From Bugula neritina (Eukaryota; Bryozoa; Gymnolaemata; Cheilostomatida; Bugulidae): a stretch of 64,000 nucleotides of DNA. The stretch is from contig OZ037766.1 in the NCBI GenBank assembly GCA_964035545.1, positions 3,628,722 to 3,692,721 on the forward strand. The letters run 5' to 3'. Below the pieces are notes generated by a model. That model was not told the DNA's origin. It ran no database searches and saw only the letters and a list, made by a program, of their open reading frames with translations. Shown in pieces: positions 12,490 to 23,950 of the stretch. Position 1 is the first letter of the stretch, and every line of letters begins with the position of its first letter. The translations under genes and the position numbers were made by a program.

Positions 12490-13335
12490 ATTGTTTAAAA
12501 AGACAGCCAGCATAGGGGTATGGCAAGGTCCGATATCAACAGTCTTCCCTTAGTACAGGTTTGCTTAATTTACTGCAATGTGACATGCAGGGGTGATGAT
12601 TTCTAATATTTTTCCAATTGTATCATGCAAAAGAATATTTAAACATAGTAAATGTCTGATTGTTTAAAAAGACTGGGGGCAGAAGGGCATGGCAAGATTT
12701 GATATCAACAGTCTCCTCCCCCCCCCACCCCCGCAGTAGATGATTGCAGCAGGGTGACAAATTCTAGTATTTTCCAATCGCATAATGTAAAGAACTGTTA
12801 TACGTGTAATTTGCTGGTAGTCTTGAAAAAACAACCAGTGTAAAGGCGTGGCAAGATCTGATATCAACAGTCTTCCTTCGTAAGAAAATTCTTCATTAAT
12901 GTGGCATGCAGGGTGATAAGTTCTAGTATTATCCAATTGCATAATGTAAAAAACTGTTATATACATGTAAATTGCTGGTAGTCTTGAAAGACAACCAGTG
13001 TAAAGGCGTGGCAAGATCTGATGTCAACAGTCTTCCTTCGTAAGAAAATTTCTTCATCACTGTGCATGACATGCAGGGTGGTAATTTCTAACATTTTTCC
13101 AATTGTAATCACGCACAAAATTTCTATACATGCTAATAAACCACTGGATGTTTTTAAAGACAGCTTCAATGTGAATCATAGAAGTATGGCAAAATCCGAT
13201 ATCCACAATCTTCATCCGTAAGAAGTTTTCTTTACCAATGTGACATGCAGGGGTGATAATTCTGACTTTTTGTTGGAGGGCATCGTTACTGTCCATAATA
13301 AATGTCTGGTTGTTTTATAAGGCAGCCAGCGTAGG
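12490..13335. repeat. Satellite block 1, ~160-bp unit, about five copies
   Basis: Each unit carries the conserved core TATGGCAAGATCCGATATCA followed by ACAGTCTTCC and TGACATGCAGGGGTGATAAT. Cores recur at about 12532, 12702, 12858, 13020 and 13198. The same satellite follows paralogue 2 and recurs at 23.95-24.64 kb. Short frames inside it are not genes. Confidence 0.9.
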
Positions 13336-14225
13336 GTATGACAAGTTTAACTCTTCACTATTACCTCTTTATGTAAGAGTAATTTACTTTTGTCTAGCAG
13401 CATAGTAAAGGCAAATCACTCAACTTATTCTTGTGAAATTTACATTATGCCAACTCTTTGTTTAGCTCTTTACAAAATTTCCATTTTTTACATCAAATAT
13501 TTGCAATCTCGATAAAATGTGACAAGCTACACAGCTTCTTTTGCATAAAATAGTTTTAGCTAATTCCAGCATAAATCAGACATTCACTTTTTGTGTCATG
13601 TCTGGAAATATATTATTTATTCATTGAAGTGATAATTTTGACACCAACTAAAAAATAAACAAAAATGATTGCATTGTTTTGTTGACAAAACTTTGATGAT
13701 GTTGCCATATCTAGTTGAAAAAATCATGTTGCAAATAAATAAACATATTTTTTAGTGCAGCTTTGCCAGTAGGATGTTTAGCGCTGGTGAAGGTTTATAG
13801 TAACTAAATCAAGGATTTTGACACTCTAGAACTTGTTATATTTTCTTGCTAATTTTATTTTGCACGTAAAATTTCAAGGAATTTCTACAAAAGAAAACAA
13901 TTCTTACTTAAAATGCACCTTTTTTACTGTCTCTTTTAGCAATAATTAAGAAACTTTAAAAAAATGAAAGAACTATTACATCTCTGTGGAATTTTGAATA
14001 GTTTGTAACTTTGTTCATTTAGATTTTAGAGGCTAGTAATATTATTTTGCAGAAAACAAGTTTATATAATAACCAAGTCAAAACTTTGTAGAAAACTTCG
14101 ATATTTATCTAAAACAGAGAAAATAACTACAACTTTAATAACATATGAAATTAACAACCTCAGCCTTTAGTCCTATAAATTTTTGACCTTTGAAAACAGT
14201 ATAATTAAGATATCTGCTTTCAGCT

Positions 14226-14250
14226 AGCTTATATATCTTATATATATGTA

Positions 14251-14286
<36 letters not shown>

Positions 14287-14341
14287 TACATATATACTAT
14301 AGTATATATGTAGTATATATATATACTATAGTATATATGTA

Positions 14342-14425
<84 letters not shown>

Positions 14426-14440
14426 GTATGTATATATATA
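14226..14440. repeat. TA microsatellite with imperfect palindromic segments
   Basis: (TA)n interrupted by GTAGTATATA / TACTATAGTA motifs, in the position corresponding to the TA arrays upstream of paralogue 1. Confidence 0.93.
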
Positions 14441-14554
14441 AGTTTATGATAATATATACGTTTCAACAAAAGTGTGCTGAACATAAAGATTCTTTCTAAA
14501 CTGTGCACACCAGGCAATGTATTGCTCAATGCAAGCCAGTGACAACTCATTTAG

Positions 14555-14562
14555 TATATAAA
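14555..14562 (+). promoter_or_regulatory. TATA box, antistasin/WAP gene 2
   Basis: TATATAAA 58 nt before the ATG at 14620, inside the promoter block conserved with gene 1. Confidence 0.6.
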
Positions 14563-14619
14563 GGGCTCTGCTTGGTGTGTAAATCATTCAACTCTATCTT
14601 CAACTCAAAGAAACTCATC

Positions 14620-16594
14620 ATGCAAGCTGTCTCTACGCTAGCTTTTGCTCTTCTTTGCTTCATATACTGTGTAGCAGCTAACTGTGAGTTTGTTGACTAT
14701 TTCAGATTTTGCTCAACTTTACAAAAGCAAATTCATTTTATTAAATTTTTTTAATTATACATATATACTGTTAAAAATAATTTAGGTTTTTTTTAGCATT
14801 TTAATTGACTGATTTAAGTTTTTTGTTCATTTTTGTCTTTCAAAGTTTTAATTAGTGTATAAGTAATAAAATTTGAGATTTATGCATTATAATTATACTG
14901 TTCTTTTAATTTAATAATTCTATAAATATAAATTGTAATATTTCATGGTACATTTTGGTGTTACTGCATTTATTATGTTGCTAGGTTGCACTAGAATTTA
15001 TTAGGATATAAAAAAGTATATATATTAATATTAGCTTATACTTTGTAGACGTAAAAAAGAAGAAACAATATTATTTAGAAAATAATATATTTCCAATAGT
15101 TTATAATTTTAGCTCCTGGTTACTTTTGCGAACCCTGCCCGGTTAGCAGATGTGGGCAGTTTGCACCAGGCCAGACTCCATATTCTTGTCCTAAAGGCTA
15201 TGTGAAGGATCATTGTGGGTGCGAGCTTCAGACATGTCAATGTGGTAAGTTTTCTAAACAATCTTGAACTTAAATTTCCTATATTCTAATTATATAACCT
15301 GTATGTTTCTATTCATAGGAAATCTATAATAAATGTTATAGTTTGTATAACTTAGCACTTTTGCAACCTTGTCTGCAAGCCCCACTTCATATTAGATTAG
15401 TCTATGAACTTATATATATTATTTCTTTTTCTACTTGCAGCTGAATGCCCATCATTTGACATGTCTGTCAAGTGTATATATGGGTACAGAACGCAACGAG
15501 GATGCCCAACTGAGTATTGCAGTAAGTTTTATTAGCTTTAACTTTTTCTGCTTTAATAATTAAAATACTCTAAAAGTAAAGCCATTTGAAAGTTTTCTAA
15601 GCGCAGCTCTCAGCTTTTTGCTTTTTTGAACTTGATAATACAATAATTATAGCAAACAGAAGCACATGTAAAATAATATATTAAAGTTATTTAATAATAG
15701 AAAATAATCATAACATGCTCTTCTCGGTAAATGTATAAATTTTAAAATGCACAGCCATTATAATTTACAATAAATTTGATATTAGACTACACTAGAACTT
15801 TTGGTACAAAAGATATAAAAAGCTAAAATTATATGAAGATCACCAGTATGAATGAAACATTTAAACTTTATTTCCACACAGACAACGGCCCACCCGCACC
15901 TTCTGCCAGATGTCCCAATAGCCAGGAGCCAACTGGAGCCTTAGGACCAGAGTGTATCTCTAAGAGTGAATGTCACTCCGGGGACCTCTGCTGTAAATCT
16001 TACAAAACTAATTCTATGAACTGCATGAGTGGCATGCGGTAGGTACAGCAAGTTACTACAACCTCAGCTTCATAATTTGGTTTTGCAGTCTATTTATTTT
16101 CTATACGAAATGGCAAACAACCTTTCTCAGACATCTGCATATTGGTCATTAACAAAAACATTCATGCTGATTCACGTAATGAGTTGTTTATGTAAAAACT
16201 AAGATTGTTATGTTATTACAAATTACAAAAATATTTTTAATTGATGTTTAATTCTATTTGCTGCTATAAATGATAGTTTATAAACAAATAGTTTCATGTT
16301 TAGAAATGTTTTATTCATAATTATTATCTTTTACTTAAAATCAAGTTCATCTATATTCATAATCTTTAACAGGATTTGCTAAACTCTCTGCATTTTAGTT
16401 GCTTTGCTTTAGTTGCAAATTATTAATATTTTAGCATAGATAAAGTAAACCCATTCTCTAACAGATGTGGGCTGCCTCCACCTGGACCCCAAACTGAAGG
16501 AGAAGAGTGTAGTCCAGACTTGCAGTGTCCAGTAGGATACATTTGCTGTCCTACCAACTTCGGCAGTCCTCTTGGCTCTATTTGCAGAAAGTAA
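14620..16594 (+). CDS. Secreted antistasin-like/WAP-like cysteine-rich protein, copy 2
   Basis: Exons 14620-14683, 15113-15244, 15441-15521, 15882-16038 and 16465-16594 have exactly the same lengths and phases as copy 1 (64, 132, 81, 157, 130 nt) and encode 187 residues. The signal peptide differs at one position (MQAVSTLAFALLCFIYCVAA). Replacements are scattered: the start of exon 2 (SPGYFCEPC instead of TPDPKCEPC), exon 3 (R to I, K to E), exon 4 (H-P to H-S) and exon 5 (M to E, R to L). All cysteines are kept. Coding exons are clearly better conserved than introns, so both copies appear to be under constraint. The role is inferred to be protease inhibition or a related extracellular function, as for copy 1. 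Confidence 0.83.
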
Positions 16595-17249
16595 GTATTT
16601 TTGCATAAAAACTCAACTGTTATTTACCCTTTAAATATACAGTTTACTAATCACACTGACCTCATTGCATAGCTATAGACAGTTTTAATGCTGCTTTGAA
16701 ATTATTTTAGAGATGACTGACTATTAAATGATTGAAAGAACCTGAAGCAAAGACATGAACACTATTAAAGAGTTTCCCATTCAAATATCTTCTTATATAT
16801 TTTATTTTAACAAAGCTGTAAAAAAATTAAAATTTAATACAGATAAATAAACTATTATCTACAACTAGAACCATATTTTGTTGGAATACTTGATAACGTT
16901 GCCGTTTATGTCACTTTAAATTAGCCAACAGACTTTGTGCATCTACCATTCAATAAATTGACCTAAACTTGTATGTGGGGTACGTATAGAATAAATACCT
17001 GTAAAGAATAGACATGAAGTGCAACACCAAACATAACACTGCATTTGTATATTCAGGCTTATCTTTTCAAAATTTATGTGACTTTTGTATACCTTGATAG
17101 TTTACCAACAAAACTGAAAAGAGTATTTTGTAATTTGTGCTGTGCACAGTTTAATTCAGTTTATTTATTATATAACTTATTGTTTTTAATGCTGAAATTA
17201 GAAAAAAACATCATTTAATTTGATGTTAATATTTCTATTAATATACCTA

Positions 17250-18780
17250 ATTGTTAAAAAAAGACAACCAGCATAGGGGTATGGCAAGGTCCGATATCAA
17301 CAGTCTTCCCTTAGTAGAAGTTTGCTTTACGGCAATGTGACATGCAGGAGTGATGACTTCTAATATTTGTCTAATTGTATCATGCAAAGAACTTTTATAC
17401 ATAGTAAATATTTGGTAGTTTTAAAAGACAGCCTCAGCGTAAGTCATAGAGGTATGGCAAGATCCGATATCAACAGTCTTCCCTCAGTAAAAGATTTTTT
17501 ACCTATGTGACATGCAGGGGAGATGACTTCTAATATTTGTCCAATTGTATCATGCAAAATGTTTTATACATAGTAAATGTCTGATTGTTTAAAAAGACTC
17601 CGAGCAGAAGGGTATGGCAAGATCCGATATCAACAGTCTTCTCTCATTAGAAGATTTTTTGCTAATGTGGCATGCAGGGGAGATAATTTCTAATATCTGT
17701 CCATTGCAGTCACACACAGAACTTTTATACATACGAATAAACGACTGGCTGTTTCAAAGGACAGCCATTGTAGGGGCATGACAAGGTCCGATATCAACAG
17801 TCTTCCATCGTAAGAAGATTTCTTCGCCAATGTGACATGCAGGGGTGATACATTTCAATATTTGTCCAACTGTACCACGCAAAGAACTTTTATACATGTA
17901 AATTTCTGATAGTCTTAAAAGGCAGCCATTGTAGAGGCATGACAAGGTCCGATATCAACAGTCTTCCTTCGTAAGAAGATTTCTTCACCAATGTGACATG
18001 CAGTGGGGATGATTTCTAACTTTTGTCTAATTGTATCGTGCAAAGAACTTTTATACATAGTAAATGTCAGATTGTTTAAAAATACTGCGAGCAAAAGGGT
18101 ATGGCAAGATCCGATATCAACAGTCTTCCCTCATGAGAAGATATTTTGCTAATGTGGCATGCAGGGGAGATAATTTCTAATATTTATCTATTGTAATCAT
18201 GCACAGAATTTTCATGCATACAATTAAATCACTGGCTGCTTTAAAAAAGACAGTCTCAATGTGTCATAAAGGTATGGCAAGATCCGATATCAACAGCCTT
18301 CATTCATATGAAGTTTTCTTTATCAATGTGACATGCATGGGTGATAATTCTTATCATTACTGTTCATAATAGATGTCTAGTTGTTTTAAAAGACAGCCAC
18401 CATAGGGTATGACAAGGTCCGATATCAACAGTCTTCCCTCATTAGAAAATCTTTTGCTAATGTGGCATGCAGTGGAGATAATTTCTAATATTTGTCTATT
18501 GTAATCACGCATAGAATTTTCATGCATACGGTTAAACCACTGGCTGCTTTAAAAGACAGCCTCAACGTGTCATGAAGGTATGGCAAGATCCGATATCAAC
18601 AGCCTTCATTCGTAAGAAGTTTTCTTTATCAATGTGACATGCAGGGGTGATAAATTTTAATATTTGTCCAATTGTACCATGCAAAGAACTTTTATACATG
18701 TAAATTGCTGGTAGTCTTAAAAGACAGCCAGTGTAGGGCATGACAAGGTCCGATATCAACAGTCTGTTTTCAATAGAAGA
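17250..18780. repeat. Satellite block 2, ~160-bp unit, about ten copies
   Basis: Core CCGATATCAACAG recurs near 17293, 17467, 17623, 17790, 17950, 18112, 18286, 18421, 18590 and 18754 (spacing 135-174 bp), with a decayed copy at about 18871. Units alternate between two sub-types (with and without the GGCTGCTTTAAAA segment), so the array has a higher-order pattern. Confidence 0.92.
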
Positions 18781-20461
18781 TTTTCTAAAAAAAGATCAAG
18801 TTCGAAATACTAGATGCCTTGTTTTATAAAAATTAAATGATGACTGAGATATCATAAAAACATGACAAGATCAGATATTAACAGTCTTCTCTCTATGCAT
18901 GTTTGTTCATCGAATTCAAAATAAATGAAAAATGTAGAAATTAAATGAGTTTCTTGTGACTTACATTTAAGTTGAAGTAAAATAATTTTCTTGTAGTACA
19001 CTATAACAGTGCACAATGTGTCTTAGAAGATCTTCCTAGTAGATGTAAGAGCTTCAAAGTTTTATAATGATAAACCCAAAAGCTTATACAGTCAATGATT
19101 TATTTAATTCTTTTGTAAACAAGATAAACAGTTTTACAACTCAACCCATTGTGATGACATCACAATCAGTAAAGAATTTTTGTTTGAATTATGATGACAT
19201 TGTGTAATGCGCAATGCTAAGGGTACAAAAATTTATCTTGTAGTATTCCCCAATTTCCATTACATTCAAGGAAATACAACTCTATATTTCATGAATTTGT
19301 AACATCTTTCATTGATTAACTACTTTACACATTGATTTGTTAGTCATAAGAAATGCCTATATAGTTTTATTGCATTCAAGAGTTAAATGCCTATTAATTT
19401 CTGTATGCTGAAATTGCTTTTTTTACGATGCTAAAGTGCATTTTTTCATTATCATATCAAGATTTATTTAGCTACTGTCTAAACCTTATAATATTTTAGC
19501 TTCTCATGAAAATATTGTTTGGAAAATAAATGAAATAATAATATAATATTACTTTATCCATTTGTCAAAACAAAATTTCTTTTTCAAAAATGAAAATGCC
19601 AAAATATTTCACTCACGCTGTAGTATGAAAAAATGATTCCACCAGTTAAGTTTACTTTCACAGGCTTTACAATATTTGCTTGTGTTATAAGTAATATCAT
19701 GAAAGTTTATAAATATAATAACCAATAAACTTTTATTTTTCTGCACGAAAAGGCAGAATATGCAAATGTGATGCATTATGATGTTGAAAAAAGCCTTTTA
19801 AAAAGCAATTCAGTAAACAAACTTCATTGGAAGGTAACTGCTTGTCATTTGTCATATTATGTGTTAGTTATACTTCTTTTGAAAGCTTTAAAGCTCTAAT
19901 ATCTTTTTGCCATCTACTGCAAATTCTCATTTGCAACTTTTGAGAATAACCTGTATTGTTAAAAAATAGTATTAGAAATGTCATAGTTATTATATCTTGC
20001 AAAAGTGTTGCAAGACTAACCTCAAAGCTATAACCACAATGCAATAAATACATTCTAGACTTAACAGCTTATGCTGTAGCCAAAGGTTTTAACATAATCA
20101 AATGATCCATCACACATATTTGTGTTGTCTGCTATTCAAACTTTACAATTAAAACTATAATATGTCGTTTTCATAACTAATTTTTCTTAGTGCCATAGTT
20201 CCTTGAGTGAATAATGATTATGTCTGAAATTATTTGTTTAATGGTATGTGTGTGGCTAACCAAAACTTTTGCCAATGCAATGAAGACGCCAAGACAATGT
20301 TGTTTAAAATGTGTGTAATAATGACATTGCTGTTTGAATTAAATATTTTTACCAACCATCATTTGACTGTCTCTCTGTTAATTTCAATCAGCATGCTATG
20401 CTTTGCTGTTGCAGCACTCAGAATAATTACTAAGCTGGCTAAAGGAAATTATAGTAGCTGT
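18023..20461. repeat. Segment A, left copy of a ~2.4 kb duplication
   Basis: Closely matched in the same orientation by 23951-26763 (A'). It includes the last satellite units and about 1.7 kb of non-coding spacer. A ends exactly where the GPCR-bearing segment B begins. I see no supportable gene in it; the frame at 20234-20464 has no splice or start context. Confidence 0.85.
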
Positions 20462-21183
20462 TAGGAGTCAAAGTTAGCAATCATTAATATCAGTTCTGCG
20501 GACACTGAGCCTAACCTAACAATAATTTCATCAGCAAATGGGCCATCATCCTTAATTAATTCAAGACATGTATGCAGAAAATCTATCATAAAACCAATAT
20601 GCCTGAGCATATTACTATGAAGTTGTATTTAGCTAATAGCAAAGATATGTGTGAATTATTTAATACTACATAAAAATAATTGGTGTCGAAGGTTCTTTAA
20701 ATGTTAAATGGTTATATTATTGGTGCTTATAGAAAATGCAGTTTTCTAGCCAATTCCTCACTCTTTATGGATGTTTTGTCCCTTCGCATGTATATTTGAA
20801 ATATAGGTGAACTGTGACAGTATTTTGACATATTAAAGTTTTATTGTGCACAGGAGAAGTTAACTAGTCGATTAATGCAGAGAAAGTAAAATCAGTATTA
20901 AAAAACATAAGCTGTTTAACTGAACGCTTTTATAGACTTTTTTCCAAAAACATGTACAATAACAATGCTATAATACAACAAACAGCATATAATATGGTGA
21001 TTACTATTTTTTTGCAAACTTTTATTACAACAAAGTGCTTTTTATCACTCAAAGGACTGCTATATATAGCAACTTCAAACAATGTTGGTTACAAAATGAT
21101 AATGCTTCATTACTAATTTTGACAAACATAAACACTATTTCAAATATTCTACAGACATTTTCACTTTATTAAAAATATAAGAT

Positions 21184-22113
21184 TTAATTTGGCCTAACAG
21201 TTGCATTCTTAAGTTTCATCAGATTCATTACATGAATACGGTAGCCTGGGGTCATGAAAAAATACAGAACAACATTAAGAATGCTAAAAATTGTCACGTA
21301 AAAGAAGGAAATCCATCTGGCCAAATACCCTAAACTATTTGGAATGGCGTCAACACTATTACAAACCACAGATACGATTGTTGGAATGTAAGATAGGTAA
21401 AGAGTGATGGAGACTATCATAATATACTGGGCAGACCTCTTTACTATCAGATCATCTTGTCCTGGAGTTGCATTTCTAGACTGCATTCTTTTCAACTCTC
21501 TCCAAGCCTTTGATAAGCAGATGGCAGAAGTGACGAAAGCTGTCGTAATGGATCCACCAAAAACAACGCTGGTCAGCTTATTGGGTTCACTTGGGATAGC
21601 TCCAAACTCATCAAAGCAATAATCGGCAAAGTCAGTAGCAATGACGATTGTCATGAGAGCGAAAGTAAATATCCAAATAAGGCCCAAGATGAGTTTCATG
21701 TTGTTAACTATTTTGTTAGTATTCAACTGAAAGGGGAGGCATATAGAAACGTATCGTTCATAGCTACCAATTGCCAGAACAAAATTTCGAGCAACGAATG
21801 AAACAAATGAGAATATAGTAACCGTTATTTGGAAAGTTCGAGCACTAGCGATCGGTAAGGCTGTAATTTGTTTGTTTAACTCACAGTTTACTGCCAGGGA
21901 GAAAGCAAAGCAGGTCACAATGTCACATATACCGATGTTCACCACGATCCAAAATGATGCATTTCTTCTCGATTGGTCCAACTTTTTCAGAAAAACCAGG
22001 TTGAGGGTATTGAATATTACACTAAAGATGTTAAGAGAAAAAAATATTGTTGGTTTAATGGCGTCTACACAAACATCTGTGATGTCATCACACAGAGCGC
22101 TGTTATTTTCCAT
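21184..22113 (-). CDS. Class A (rhodopsin-like) GPCR, single exon, intact
   Basis: 309 residues, short for the family, starting MENNSALCDD. Seven hydrophobic segments lie at about residues 21-43, 53-75, 93-118, 139-161, 183-203, 228-251 and 262-287. ERY (119-121) stands in the place of the DRY motif at the end of TM3. Cys77 and Cys166 can form the TM3/ECL2-type disulphide. TM7 has N280..Y284 in an NPxxY-like position but without the proline, then a Pro289-Gly turn before the basic C-tail. A plausible N-glycosylation site (NNS) is at residue 3. The ligand is unknown; divergent intronless class A receptors are common in lophotrochozoan expansions. This is the copied version of a locus whose counterpart at 33.1-34.0 kb is frameshifted. 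Confidence 0.88.
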   Translation of the reverse strand: MENNSALCDDITDVCVDAIKPTIFFSLNIFSVIFNTLNLVFLKKLDQSRRNASFWIVVNIGICDIVTCFAFSLAVNCELNKQITALPIASARTFQITVTIFSFVSFVARNFVLAIGSYERYVSICLPFQLNTNKIVNNMKLILGLIWIFTFALMTIVIATDFADYCFDEFGAIPSEPNKLTSVVFGGSITTAFVTSAICLSKAWRELKRMQSRNATPGQDDLIVKRSAQYIMIVSITLYLSYIPTIVSVVCNSVDAIPNSLGYLARWISFFYVTIFSILNVVLYFFMTPGYRIHVMNLMKLKNATVRPN

Positions 22114-22689
22114 GACACAAACTTTGTAAACTCAACTTGTCTCTAGAACACAAATAGGTTGACTAATTTTACTGGCTAAAATATTTGAAATATTATGTGT
22201 AATAGGTTGTTTTATTACCTACACAAATTATGCTAGAGTATTGATTTTGTGACAGTATATTAACATAATATACATTAAGTTTAAAGTGACATTCTCCAGA
22301 AGAAAATGGCAAAACTATAAGCAGTGCAACATACAAATTATTATAACCAAAATTGCATTTGCCAAAATGTATGTATATGGTACCATAAAAAATTGCATTT
22401 TTTTAGTAAATACATTATTTTATAAACTAAAGTACTTAGAATATGTCACATGGGTCAAACATCTCAGTAGACTTTATATTAAAGTGCTTGCAGATATTGG
22501 ATAATAATTAGTGACAAAACACTGTGACTGGATATAGAGCAGGAAATGAGTTATATAATAACAAGCTATACTAACATATCAACAGTAATTAATAAATATG
22601 TTAACTTCATTATCTGTCTATAAACAACATACTAAATCACTGGTTTTCAAGCTTCATGCAAATGGATTATTCATTCCTACTAGCATAAT

Positions 22690-22693
<4 letters not shown>

Positions 22694-22755
<62 letters not shown>
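22694..22755. repeat. TA microsatellite in segment B
   Basis: About 30 TA copies; the matching array in the parent locus (34690-34800) is longer and interrupted. Confidence 0.95.
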
Positions 22756-22758
<3 letters not shown>

Positions 22759-23216
22759 GTATTGATTGATGCATATTCCTTATGCAAGAATTAGTCTGAC
22801 GTCATTCCTGTCTTACTGAAATTTCTTTTCGTGGAATTTACATTTTATGTTGAATTCTAAATTTTTTTCTTTCAATTTTGAGAAAATTTATAAAACGCAA
22901 AGCAAAAAATAAAATATTTTCCAAACCATATAACTTTATTTTTTGATTTCATTCTCATTAAACACAACTTAAGATAGAATAAGAAAAGCACACCCAGTTG
23001 TGTTACTTACTTTTTTCAGCCAAGGTATATGACAACTTGCACCTGCTGAATAATTTCATACATTATTCTTCTTTCTTGTCAATACTCTGTATTGTCATTA
23101 ACATGATGTGGTTTTTGCTCTTTTGCTGAATTCCAACTCTCACATAAACTCACTCACTGGCGACATAACTGAGTAAGTAATGAAGCTGAAATTATGACAG
23201 CATATAAAACAGCCTA

Positions 23217-23312
23217 GACAATTTACCTACCTGCACTACATACCTGTACTACCTACCTGCACTATCTACCTGCACTATCTACCTGCAGTACATACTGGCA
23301 CTACCTACCTGC
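23217..23312. repeat. Short array of CCTGCACTACCTA-like 13-bp units
   Basis: About seven imperfect units; the equivalent array at 35275-35695 holds more than thirty. Confidence 0.9.
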
Positions 23313-23882
23313 ACACACTTCACATCTGCTCCATGGCAAGTACTGATCACCGCAAGTTTGAAAATTATAACAAAATAATTACAATTTGTGCCTGGTCAGT
23401 CTATTTTTTGAATCGCATATTATAAATCTTAGAAGAGCAATATTTTGAGTCAGTTACACTTCCTTTCTCTTTTCTTTTATTATACACATGTCACACAACC
23501 CCATTTATTTCTAGAACAATTCTCACACAACTATATTCTACTAGAAAAAATCTCTCAGTCATGGCCACACCACATGCACTATTGCCTTCTTATATCTAAA
23601 TATTCAGCATTCTCTCTCTCATGAGACAGTGAAATACTCAGTTTTTAAGAAAATATTTGATGGTTCAGTAGGTAAGAGAAGATACAGAAGAGCAGAGAAA
23701 TTTAATGGGATATGACGCTATGTGAGATTATGCGGGAACGATAGAAGGATAAATGCAGTTTGTGTATATCCAATTTTATAAAAGTACATTTTCAACATGA
23801 GTTCAGTATGCAAATGAAACTTTACAAGATTGATATTGCAAGATTATGTAATAGCAAGCAATGAGTAAAGTTTCATGCCTAC

Positions 23883-23950
23883 CTGTACAGTTGATGAATG
23901 TAGCATTCCATTCTCTGTGTAGACATTCAATCGTGGTTTCACCTGACCTC
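23883..23950 (-). pseudogene. Truncated copy of the last sushi exon of the large gene
   Basis: Matches 36273-36344 with one difference in the coding part, including the donor site TACAG|GTAGGC, then stops abruptly at GACCTC where the parent continues into the rest of the sushi exon. It is orphaned from its gene and marks the breakpoint of segment B. Confidence 0.9.

Larger units (their letters stand above)
20462..23950. repeat. Segment B, copy of 32.01-36.35 kb carrying the intact GPCR
   Basis: Collinear and nearly identical with about 32011-36344 (same orientation) except for shorter TA and 13-bp arrays and the absence of the MITE at 32032-32373. The right end (23883-23950) is a fragment of the last sushi exon of the large minus-strand gene, cut in mid-exon. 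This shows that B was copied from the 32-36 kb locus. Confidence 0.9.

Noticed and set aside
12664-13296. Several overlapping short frames in the satellite blocks (also 17754-18759 and 24291-24515)
   Set aside because: Repeat-derived; not conserved as protein between units and no start or splice context.
20234-20464. 76-residue plus-strand frame with a hydrophobic end
   Set aside because: The equivalent region in A' (26.57-26.76 kb) does not preserve the frame; no downstream exon.
21404-22129. Plus-strand frames over the GPCR (and the equivalents at 33299-34023)
   Set aside because: Antisense shadows of the minus-strand receptor frame; duplicated only because the receptor is duplicated.
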